The notes below the pieces were generated by a model. It saw only the letters and a list, made by a program, of their open reading frames with translations. It did not search any database and was not told where the DNA came from. The position numbers and the translations under genes were made by a program. Source: an uncultured Dorea sp. (lineage in GTDB: Bacteria; Bacillota; Clostridia; Lachnospirales; Lachnospiraceae). Taken from it: a stretch of 20,288 nt of DNA. Of the stretch, positions 14,045-20,288 are shown in pieces. Where the stretch lies: NCBI GenBank assembly GCA_910584095.1, contig CAJTYU010000036.1:1-20288 (forward strand), in the 5' to 3' direction. How positions within the stretch are numbered: the stretch's first letter is position 1; the number at the start of each line of letters is the position of its first letter.

Positions 14045-14983
14045 ATGGATTTGAAGGGACGCAGTTTTTTGAAGCTGCTTGATTTTACGCAGGAAGAGAT
14101 TTTGTATCTGGTGGATTTGGCGATTGAGTTGAAAGAGAAGAGGAAACAGGGAATTAAGGGCGAGAGTTTAAAGGGCAAGAATATTGCTTTGATTTTTGAG
14201 AAGCCCTCTACAAGAACACGCTGTGCATTTACCATTGGCGCGCAGGACGAGGGAGGAATTGCCACCTATCTTGCAGGCAGTGAGCTTCAGCTTGGAGAGA
14301 AGGAAAGTATTGAAGATACGGCGCGGGTGCTGGGACGTATGTTTGATGGAATTGAATTCCGGGGATTTGACCATGATTTTGTGGAGGCTTTGGCGGAATT
14401 TAGCGGAGTTCCTGTTTGGAACGGGCTGACCGACCAGTGGCATCCGACTCAGCTTCTGGCTACGCTGATGACGATGAAGGAGCATTTTGGTTATCTGAAG
14501 GGCTTGAAGCTGGTTTATCTTGGCGACGGCCGTAACAATGTTGCAAACAGTCTTTTAGTCGGCTGTGCAAAGGTAGGCGTGGATATTGCCATTTCAGCTC
14601 CAAAGAAACTGTGGCCGGGGAAAGAACTGACGGAAACCTGCGAGGAACTTGCAAGGGAGTCCGGCTCCACAGTGACTATTTCAGATTCTCTGGACGTGGT
14701 CCGGGGCGCGGATATTCTGTATACGGATGTGTGGTATTCTATGGGTGAGGAAAAGAAGGAGCAGGAACGTATCCGTCTAGCGGTTCCTTATCAGGTAAAC
14801 GCAGAATTGATGAAGCGTACCGGTAAATCTACTACAATATTTTCTCACTGCCTGCCAGCCAATAAAGGAAAGGAAGTAACGGAGGAAGTATTCGAGAGCG
14901 AGGCTTCTAAGGTATTTGACGAGGCGGAAAACCGCCTGCATACCATTAAGGCGATTATGGTGGCAACATTAGGAGAACGATAG
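14045..14983 (+). CDS. argF: Ornithine carbamoyltransferase
   Basis: OTC makes citrulline from ornithine and carbamoyl phosphate, in arginine synthesis or, in reverse, arginine breakdown. The 312-residue product has the carbamoyl-phosphate motif STRTR (55-59), HPTQ (133-136), the ornithine-binding SMG loop in DVWYSMGEE (232-234) and the catalytic HCLP (268-271). The SMG loop and HCLP favour ornithine over putrescine or aspartate as substrate. GAAGAGGG precedes the ATG. The gene stands alone: no other arg or arc gene is in the window, so the biosynthetic (argF) label is the default rather than proven. It follows the SPFH gene by 40 bases with no visible promoter or terminator. A palindrome GTTAC-A-GTAAC (14986-14996) lies just after the stop. 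Confidence 0.94.
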   Translation: MDLKGRSFLKLLDFTQEEILYLVDLAIELKEKRKQGIKGESLKGKNIALIFEKPSTRTRCAFTIGAQDEGGIATYLAGSELQLGEKESIEDTARVLGRMFDGIEFRGFDHDFVEALAEFSGVPVWNGLTDQWHPTQLLATLMTMKEHFGYLKGLKLVYLGDGRNNVANSLLVGCAKVGVDIAISAPKKLWPGKELTETCEELARESGSTVTISDSLDVVRGADILYTDVWYSMGEEKKEQERIRLAVPYQVNAELMKRTGKSTTIFSHCLPANKGKEVTEEVFESEASKVFDEAENRLHTIKAIMVATLGER

Positions 14984-14985
14984 TC

Positions 14986-14996
14986 GTTACAGTAAC
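14986..14996. repeat. Short palindrome between argF and birA
   Basis: GTTAC (14986-14990), a central A, and GTAAC (14992-14996) form an 11-base palindrome right after the argF stop and 22 bases before birA. It could be a small operator but is short enough to arise by chance. It does not match the usual BirA operator arms with their long spacer. Confidence 0.35.
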
Positions 14997-15017
14997 CTTA
15001 TATACCGGAGGGCGGCC

Positions 15018-15998
15018 ATGAAAGCAAAGATTTTATCCATGCTTCGGGGGACAGACGGATATATTTCCGGACAACAGCTTTGTGAGAAATTTCAGGTTTC
15101 GAGAACTGCTGTCTGGAAAGTGATGGAACAATTGAAGGCAGAGGGATATCAGATAGAGGCGGTGCGCAACAGAGGGTATCGTTTGGAGAAATCTCCGGAT
15201 GTGATGACAAAAACAGAACTTGACAGCCTGCTGGATACGGCATGGGCCGGGCGTAATATTTTTTATTTTTCGGAAACAGATTCTACTAATACACAGGCAA
15301 AACGTCTGGGAGATGAAGGAGCAGTTCACGGAACTTTGGCGGTGGCAGAAAAGCAGACCGGCGGAAAGGGCCGGAGAGGACGCAGGTGGGAATCTCCGGC
15401 CGGAAGCAGCATTTACATGAGTATTCTGCTGAGACCGGATATTTTACCGAATCAGGCGCCAATGCTTACACTGGTAATGGCGCAGAGCGTCGCGAAGGCC
15501 ATACAGATTTATGCGGGAGAAGAAGCGCTGATTAAGTGGCCCAACGATATTGTGTTAAACGGCAAGAAGGTCTGCGGTATTCTGACGGAGATGAGTACAG
15601 AAATCCAGTGGATCAACCATGTGGTTATTGGAGCCGGAATTAATGTTAATACAGAGAAATTTCCGGCAGAGATTGCTGAAACGGCAACTTCGCTCTATTT
15701 GGAAAGTGGGAAGCGTCAGAAAAGATCTCTTCTGATTGCAGAGGTCTTGAGGCAGTTTGAACGGTATTACGGCCTGTTTCTGGATGCGGGGGATCTGTCC
15801 GCGGTACAGGAGGAGTATAATAGCCTTCTTGTGAATTTGGGCAGAGAGGCGAGGGTCTTAGAGCCCGGACATGAATATAATGGAACGGCGGCAGGCATCA
15901 ATGAGACCGGAGAGCTGCTGATTCATACGAAAGACGGGCAGATTAGGAAGGTCTATGCTGGAGAAGTGTCGGTAAGAGGAATATATGGATATGTATGA
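15018..15998 (+). CDS. birA: Bifunctional biotin-protein ligase / biotin operon repressor BirA
   Basis: BirA activates biotin to biotinyl-AMP, transfers it to carrier-protein lysines and, with its DNA-binding domain, represses biotin genes. The 326-residue product is the long, bifunctional class: a winged HTH at about residues 1-60 (SGQQLCEKFQVSRTAVWKVM, then NRGYRLEK), the catalytic domain with STNTQAK (89-95), the biotinyl-AMP loop GGKGRRGRRWESP (115-127) and KWPNDIVLNGKKVCGIL (173-189), and a C-terminal domain from about 275 (LGREARVLEPG, then GELLIHTKDGQIRKVYAGEV). GGAGGGCGG-type sequence precedes the ATG. No biotin synthesis or transport gene is in the window, so its operator targets must be elsewhere. 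Its last codons overlap the next gene. Confidence 0.95.
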   Translation: MKAKILSMLRGTDGYISGQQLCEKFQVSRTAVWKVMEQLKAEGYQIEAVRNRGYRLEKSPDVMTKTELDSLLDTAWAGRNIFYFSETDSTNTQAKRLGDEGAVHGTLAVAEKQTGGKGRRGRRWESPAGSSIYMSILLRPDILPNQAPMLTLVMAQSVAKAIQIYAGEEALIKWPNDIVLNGKKVCGILTEMSTEIQWINHVVIGAGINVNTEKFPAEIAETATSLYLESGKRQKRSLLIAEVLRQFERYYGLFLDAGDLSAVQEEYNSLLVNLGREARVLEPGHEYNGTAAGINETGELLIHTKDGQIRKVYAGEVSVRGIYGYV

Positions 15999-16326
15999 GG
16001 ACAGAATTGTACTTTGCGCGGCAAATTCTTATGAAGAGAAATATTATCTGAATCCGGATTTTGAAGAGCTGCCGGAGGATGTGAAGGATGAACTGAAGAT
16101 TATGTGCGTACTATATGTGCATGATGTAGGGGGGATTCTGACTCTTTTATACGACGAGGAAGGCAAACTGCAGTTTGAAGTGATGGCCGAGGAATTTGAT
16201 CCGATGTTTGATGATATTGGAAGCCGGCTGCTGATTAAAAAACTGCAGACAGAGAAGGCCGGGCTTCTGGAGGCGCTGCAGATGTATTTTAAAGTGTTTT
16301 TTTTGGGAGAAGACCCGGACTTATAG
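15985..16326 (+). CDS. Small acidic protein, DUF6145-like
   Basis: This protein of about 113 residues has no signal peptide or membrane segment. It is acidic, with MYEDRIVLCAANSYEEKYYL at the start, ELKIMCVLYVHDVGGILTLL in the centre and LEALQMYFKVFFLG near the end. I associate this pattern with DUF6145, a family of unknown function from Lachnospiraceae, from memory only. The start is ambiguous: AGAGGA (15975-15980) is 4 bases from the ATG at 15985 and 10 bases from a second ATG at 15991. The second gives MYEDR and may be the real start. Either way it overlaps the end of birA by 8-14 bases, so it is translationally coupled to birA and lies between two cofactor-related genes. Confidence 0.8.
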   Translation: MDMYEDRIVLCAANSYEEKYYLNPDFEELPEDVKDELKIMCVLYVHDVGGILTLLYDEEGKLQFEVMAEEFDPMFDDIGSRLLIKKLQTEKAGLLEALQMYFKVFFLGEDPDL

Positions 16327-16374
16327 AAAGTGGAAAGCTTTCTATGAATGGGAACGAGTGAGAGGAATATTGCT

Positions 16375-17151
16375 ATGTTACTTGCAATTGATATAGGGAA
16401 TACAAATATTACGCTGGGGGTTTTTAGAGAAAAGGAGCTTCTGGGGAAGTTTCGTATGACTACAAAGCATCCCAGAACCTCGGATGAATATGGAATATCT
16501 TTGAGGGAGCTTCTGCGGAATCAAGATATGGATCCGGGCGAGGTGGATGCGGTGATTATCGCGTCTGTTGTGTCGGATATTATGCATTCCTTTGGAAGCG
16601 CTATTATCAAATATTTTGGATGTAAGCCTATCGTGGTTTCGGCGGGAATTAAGACAGGGATCCGCGTGGCTACAGAGAATCCGCGGCAGACCGGACCAGA
16701 CCGGATTGTGGATGCAGTGGCAGCTTATAAACTGTATGGCGGACCGGTGATAGTAGTTGATTTTGGGACGGCCACAACATACGACATGGTGGAACCGGAT
16801 GGAACATTTGGAATCGGAGTGATTGCGCCGGGAATTCGTACTGCTGCGAGGGCATTGTGGGGAGGAGCCGCCATGCTTCCGGAAATCGAGATAAGAAAAC
16901 CGGAGACTGTATTGGCGAGAGAAACGATTTCTAGTATGCAGGCAGGACTTGTTTATGGACATATTGGGCAGACGGAATATATTATAAGGAAATTGAAGAA
17001 TGAATCCGGGTATAAGGACGCCAAAGTAGTTGCAACCGGAGGGCTTGGTACAATTATAGCCGACGAGACGGATTCTATTGACTTTTATGATCCAAACTTG
17101 ACGTTGAAGGGTCTGCAGCTTATTTATGAAAAAAATAAAAAACTGCGCTAG
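16375..17151 (+). CDS. coaX: Type III pantothenate kinase
   Basis: CoaX phosphorylates pantothenate, the first step of coenzyme A synthesis, in the cytosol, usually as a dimer needing a monovalent cation. The start is the ATG at 16375 with AGAGGA 8 bases upstream, giving 258 residues, the normal length. A longer frame from 16348 lacks a good site. Signature motifs are DIGNTN (residues 6-11), TGPDRIVDAVAAY (106-118), VVDFGTATTYD (127-137), GVIAPGI and ATGGLG near residue 222. Type III enzymes are feedback-resistant to CoA. It lies in a tight row after birA and before dusB. Confidence 0.96.
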   Translation: MLLAIDIGNTNITLGVFREKELLGKFRMTTKHPRTSDEYGISLRELLRNQDMDPGEVDAVIIASVVSDIMHSFGSAIIKYFGCKPIVVSAGIKTGIRVATENPRQTGPDRIVDAVAAYKLYGGPVIVVDFGTATTYDMVEPDGTFGIGVIAPGIRTAARALWGGAAMLPEIEIRKPETVLARETISSMQAGLVYGHIGQTEYIIRKLKNESGYKDAKVVATGGLGTIIADETDSIDFYDPNLTLKGLQLIYEKNKKLR

Positions 17152-17190
17152 AGAGCTGAAGCGATGGGCGCGGCAGGGAAGAGGAAAAGA

Positions 17191-18141
17191 ATGCAGATAG
17201 GGAATGTGACAATAAAAGTTCCATACATTCTCGCACCAATGGCAGGAGTTACAGACCTGCCTTTTCGTCTGCTCTGTAAAGAGCAGGGAGCGGGACTTCT
17301 GTGCATGGAAATGATTAGTGCCAAGGCGCTGCAATATAATAATAAAAATACGCGGGCGCTGTTATCTATCCATCCGGAGGAATATCCGGTATCCTTGCAG
17401 CTGTTCGGTTCTGAACCGAAAATCATTGCGGAGCAGGCGAAGCGGATAGAGGAGCTGCCATTTCAGATATTAGATATTAATATGGGGTGTCCGGTTCCAA
17501 AGGTGGTAAAAAATGGAGAGGGATCCGCACTCATGAAAACACCAAAGCTTGTATATAATATTGTGGCCGAGACGGTAAAAGCTATCCAGAAACCAGTAAC
17601 GGTAAAGATACGGAAAGGATTTGATGATACCAACGCCAACGCAGTGGAAATTGCAAAAATTATTGAAGAGGCGGGAGGGGCGGCTGTCGCGGTGCATGGG
17701 CGGACCAGAGAACAGTATTATTCCGGCAAAGCAGATTGGGAAATTATCCGGCGGGTGAAAGAAGCGGTCCAGATTCCGGTGATTGGAAATGGGGATGTTT
17801 TTTCAGCAGAAGCAGCAGAGAGGATGCAGAAAGAGACCGGATGCGACGGCGTTATGATCGGCCGGGGAGCTCAAGGGAATCCATGGATATTTCGGGAGCT
17901 TATGGCATATAAAGAAACAGGGGAGATACCGGCCCGGCCGGATATAGCCGAAGTAAAGGAGACGATTCTCCGCCATGCTTTGCTTCAGATTGAATTTAAG
18001 GGTGAGTATCAGGGAATGCGGGAGATGAGAAAGCATGCGGCTTGGTATACGAAAGGGATGAAGGGAGCGGCAAAACTACGGGATAAGATCAACCAGACGG
18101 AATCTTATGAACAGCTTAAGGAACTTTTGAATGTTTTGTGA
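17191..18141 (+). CDS. dusB: tRNA-dihydrouridine synthase (DusB type)
   Basis: Dus enzymes reduce uridines in the tRNA D-loop using FMN and NADPH. The start is taken at 17191 (MQIGNVTIKVPYILAPMAG): a GGGAAGAGG lies about 7 bases upstream and this start matches the family; the ATG at 17164 adds nine basic residues unlikely to belong. The 316-residue product shows the TIM-barrel FMN motif LAPMAGVTDLPFR (14-26), the catalytic cysteine in DINMGCPVPKVVKNGEGSAL (Cys100), HGRTREQYYSGKADW, GNGDVFSAEAA and GCDGVMIGRGAQGNPWIF. It follows coaX by about 40 bases and probably shares its transcript. A consensus promoter for greA lies just beyond the stop. Confidence 0.94.
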   Translation: MQIGNVTIKVPYILAPMAGVTDLPFRLLCKEQGAGLLCMEMISAKALQYNNKNTRALLSIHPEEYPVSLQLFGSEPKIIAEQAKRIEELPFQILDINMGCPVPKVVKNGEGSALMKTPKLVYNIVAETVKAIQKPVTVKIRKGFDDTNANAVEIAKIIEEAGGAAVAVHGRTREQYYSGKADWEIIRRVKEAVQIPVIGNGDVFSAEAAERMQKETGCDGVMIGRGAQGNPWIFRELMAYKETGEIPARPDIAEVKETILRHALLQIEFKGEYQGMREMRKHAAWYTKGMKGAAKLRDKINQTESYEQLKELLNVL

Positions 18142-18190
18142 AGCATAATAATTTACGTTATATAAGTAACGAAATCTTTCTCTTAAAACA

Positions 18191-18219
18191 TTGACAGAAA
18201 TGGGCTGGTTAGGTATAAT
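18191..18219 (+). promoter_or_regulatory. Consensus sigma-A promoter for greA-lysS
   Basis: TTGACA (18191-18196) and TATAAT (18214-18219) with a 17-base spacer match the consensus perfectly. The start would be near 18226, about 35 bases before the greA ATG. Confidence 0.88.
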
Positions 18220-18260
18220 TATGAAATTGCGAAAGTATAAGTAAGGAGCGGTAGAAAGAC

Positions 18261-18746
18261 ATGGAAGAGAAGAAAAGAATTCTTACGTATGCAGGTTTGA
18301 AAGCACTGGAGGATGAACTGGAAAATCTGAAGGTAGTAAGGCGTAAAGAGGTTGCCGGCAAGATCAAAGAGGCGAGAGAGCAGGGGGATTTATCGGAGAA
18401 TGCCGAGTATGATGCGGCCAAGGACGAACAGCGCGATATCGAGGCCAGAATCGAAGAACTGGAGAAGATTCTCAAAAACGCCGAGGTTGTTGTAGAGGAT
18501 GAAGTAGACTCTGATAAGATTAACATTGGCTGCACGGTGACGGTGTATGATGAAGAGTATGAAGAGGAAATAGAGTTTAAGATTGTCGGCTCTACAGAGG
18601 CGAACAGCCTTCAGGGCAAGATTTCTAACGAGTCTCCTGTGGGAAGGGCTCTGCTGGGCCGGGAAATCGGAGATGAGGTTGTAGTTGAAACACAGGCGGG
18701 AGAGATCACATATAAGGTGTTGAAAATCGAACGCTCTACCATATAA
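18261..18746 (+). CDS. greA: Transcription elongation factor GreA
   Basis: GreA enters the RNA polymerase secondary channel and stimulates cleavage of backtracked RNA. The 161-residue length is standard. The N-terminal antiparallel coiled coil (about residues 1-75) carries the tip motif GDLSENAEYDAAKDEQ (42-57), with the acidic residues that act at the polymerase active site. The C-terminal FKBP-like domain (about 80-161) contains IEFKIVGSTEANSLQGKISN and ESPVGRALLGREIGDEV. GGAGCGG precedes the ATG. It is the first gene after a perfect consensus promoter and is followed by lysS after 23 bases, an arrangement common in Firmicutes. Confidence 0.97.
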   Translation: MEEKKRILTYAGLKALEDELENLKVVRRKEVAGKIKEAREQGDLSENAEYDAAKDEQRDIEARIEELEKILKNAEVVVEDEVDSDKINIGCTVTVYDEEYEEEIEFKIVGSTEANSLQGKISNESPVGRALLGREIGDEVVVETQAGEITYKVLKIERSTI

Positions 18747-18769
18747 GAAGAAAGGCGGGGAGTGTAAAA

Positions 18770-20269
18770 GTGGCACAGCAGAAAAATGGACAGGAACCGG
18801 ACATTAACCAGTTAAGAAAGGTGCGCCGGGAAAAGCTGGCGGATCTTCAGGCAAATGGCAAAGACCCGTATCAGGTCATGAGCTATGATGTGAGCTGTCA
18901 TGCGGCAGATATCAAAGAGCGCTATGACGAGATGGAAGGAAAACAGGTATCCATCGCAGGCCGTATCATGCAGAAACGCGTGATGGGAAAAGCCTCCTTT
19001 TGCAATGTGCTGGATCAGTCCGGCAATATTCAGTCATATGTGGCGAGAGACAGTATCGGCGAGGAGTCCTATAAAGATTTTAAGAAAATGGATATCGGCG
19101 ATATCGTGGGAATTGAAGGCGAGGTTTTTAAGACAAAGACCGGGGAGATCTCTGTTCATGCAACGGCTGTGAAGCTTTTATCCAAGAGCCTGCAGATACT
19201 GCCGGAGAAGTTCCACGGGCTGACCAATACAGACATCCGTTACCGTCAGAGATATGTGGACTTGATTATGAATCCCGAGGCAAGGGATACCTTTATCAAG
19301 CGCTCCCATATTATCAGCGCGATCAGAAGATATCTGGATGGACAGGGCTTTTTGGAGGTAGAGACGCCGATGCTGGTGAGCAATGCGGGGGGTGCGGCGG
19401 CAAGGCCGTTTGAGACGCATTTTAATGCGCTGGGAGAGGAATTCAAGCTGAGGATTTCTCTGGAGTTGTATTTAAAGCGGTTAATTGTAGGCGGTTTGGA
19501 GCGGGTGTATGAGATCGGACGCGTATTCCGCAACGAGGGACTTGATACCAGACATAATCCGGAATTTACTTTGATGGAGCTGTATCAAGCATATACTGAT
19601 TATAACGGGATGATGGATTTGACGGAGAACCTGTACCGTCATGTGGCAGAAGAGGTCTTGGGTACCACGACCATTGTATACAATGAGGTGGAGATGGACC
19701 TTGGCAAGCCGTTTGAGCGGATTACCATGGTAGACGCAGTCAAGAAATATGCAGGCGTTGACTGGAATGAGGTGGAGACCTTGGAGCAGGCAAGGGCGCT
19801 TGCGAAAGAGCATAATGTGGAGTTTGAGGATAGACATAAGAAGGGTGACATCTTAAGTCTTTTCTTTGAGGAATTTGCAGAGGAGCATCTGATTCAGCCG
19901 ACTTTTGTAATGGATCACCCGATTGAGATCTCTCCGCTGACGAAGAAGAAGCCGGGGAATCCGGATTACGTGGAACGGTTTGAGTTCTTTATGAATGGCT
20001 GGGAGATGGCTAACGCTTACTCCGAGCTGAATGACCCTATTGATCAGAGAGAACGGTTTAAAGCGCAGGAGGAGCTGCTGGCACAGGGAGATGAAGAGGC
20101 GAATACAACGGATGAGGATTTCTTGAACGCTCTGGAGATTGGTATGCCGCCTACAGGCGGAATTGGATTCGGAATTGACCGGATGTGTATGCTGCTGACA
20201 AATGCGGCGGCTATACGGGACGTGCTGCTGTTTCCGACGATGAAAACGCTTGGCGGAAAAGACCAGTAA
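18770..20269 (+). CDS. lysS: Lysyl-tRNA synthetase, class II
   Basis: LysS charges tRNA-Lys with lysine. It starts at a GTG (18770) behind AAAGGCGGGGAG and runs 499 residues, complete, ending 19 bases before the window edge. The N-terminal anticodon-binding OB domain covers about residues 55-145 (VSIAGRIMQKRVMGKASFCN). The class II catalytic core follows: motif 1 region about 180-203 (RRYLDGQGFLEVETPML), motif 2 RVFRNEGLDTRHNPEFTLME (251-270) and motif 3 GIGFGIDRMCMLLTN with IRDVLLFP (about 464-489). Asp/Arg residues of motifs 2 and 3 are intact. No T-box leader is seen; transcription appears to come through greA. Confidence 0.97.
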   Translation: MAQQKNGQEPDINQLRKVRREKLADLQANGKDPYQVMSYDVSCHAADIKERYDEMEGKQVSIAGRIMQKRVMGKASFCNVLDQSGNIQSYVARDSIGEESYKDFKKMDIGDIVGIEGEVFKTKTGEISVHATAVKLLSKSLQILPEKFHGLTNTDIRYRQRYVDLIMNPEARDTFIKRSHIISAIRRYLDGQGFLEVETPMLVSNAGGAAARPFETHFNALGEEFKLRISLELYLKRLIVGGLERVYEIGRVFRNEGLDTRHNPEFTLMELYQAYTDYNGMMDLTENLYRHVAEEVLGTTTIVYNEVEMDLGKPFERITMVDAVKKYAGVDWNEVETLEQARALAKEHNVEFEDRHKKGDILSLFFEEFAEEHLIQPTFVMDHPIEISPLTKKKPGNPDYVERFEFFMNGWEMANAYSELNDPIDQRERFKAQEELLAQGDEEANTTDEDFLNALEIGMPPTGGIGFGIDRMCMLLTNAAAIRDVLLFPTMKTLGGKDQ

Positions 20270-20288
20270 AATCAAGGGTTTGCGGACT

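Noticed and set aside
13501..14265. Minus-strand open frame of 254 codons opposite the SPFH gene
   Set aside because: It is a shadow of the repeated coiled-coil coding sequence; the repetitive Phe/Leu/Arg pattern mirrors the 11-residue repeats.
16378..17334. Long minus-strand open frame of 318 codons
   Set aside because: It is antisense to coaX and the start of dusB, whose motifs are clear. Composition is rich in His, Arg, Ser and Cys, typical of a shadow frame.
18150..18180. Possible terminator after dusB (CGTTA...TAACG)
   Set aside because: The stem is only 5 bp and AT-rich, and it is followed by mixed sequence rather than a T-run.
18220..18770. T-box leader controlling lysS
   Set aside because: No T-box AGGGTGGNACCGCG-type sequence or terminator is present; greA occupies the region directly upstream.
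1..20288. CRISPR array, tRNA or rRNA genes
   Set aside because: No regularly spaced repeat array and no tRNA- or rRNA-like sequence was seen on either strand by eye.

Overview
This looks like a chromosomal window from a low-to-mid GC Gram-positive of the Clostridia, most likely Lachnospiraceae. The reasons are strong AGGAGG-type ribosome binding sites, a SAM-I riboswitch ahead of metK, the greA-lysS pair, a type III pantothenate kinase next to birA and dusB, and a wall-type Rhs/YD-repeat toxin locus. The taxonomic call is inferred from protein style, not from a search.

Positions 1-4540 are an accessory region: a graveyard of orphan Rhs toxin tips. GC-rich, broken YD-repeat and Rhs-core fragments (about 960-1690 and 3640-4537) alternate with AT-rich small genes. 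Two units still show toxin-tip then immunity order. One is an amidase-like tip remnant (1695-2087) followed 12 bases later by a one-TM candidate immunity gene (2100-2471). The other is an unassigned tip remnant (2628-2999) followed 16 bases later by a soluble candidate immunity gene (3016-3615). A further one-TM small protein (207-668) and a truncated IS200/IS605-type element (728-960) sit upstream. The toxins are broken by frameshifts and stop codons, whereas the putative immunity genes are open.

Positions 4746-5839 hold a divergent pair: a YcxB-like membrane protein on the minus strand and an uncharacterised acidic protein on the plus strand.

From 5857 to the end the window is dense, all plus-strand housekeeping DNA. 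It contains a shikimate-kinase-like protein, murA, SAM-I riboswitch plus metK with its terminator, an HK/RR two-component pair, a SpoU-family RNA methyltransferase, nfeD plus an SPFH protein, argF, birA, a small family-only protein, coaX, dusB, greA and lysS. Sigma-A-like promoters are visible before the shikimate-kinase-like gene, murA, nfeD and greA; those of nfeD and greA match TTGACA-17-TATAAT exactly. The stretch from nfeD (12617) to dusB (18141) has no clear internal terminator and may be read as one or a few long transcripts.

I do not see a complete new system. The observations most worth following are the Rhs orphan toxin/immunity array, three evenly spaced inverted repeats at 2616-2693, a 20-bp palindrome over the murA -35 box, and a second perfect hairpin in the metK leader beyond the riboswitch terminator.
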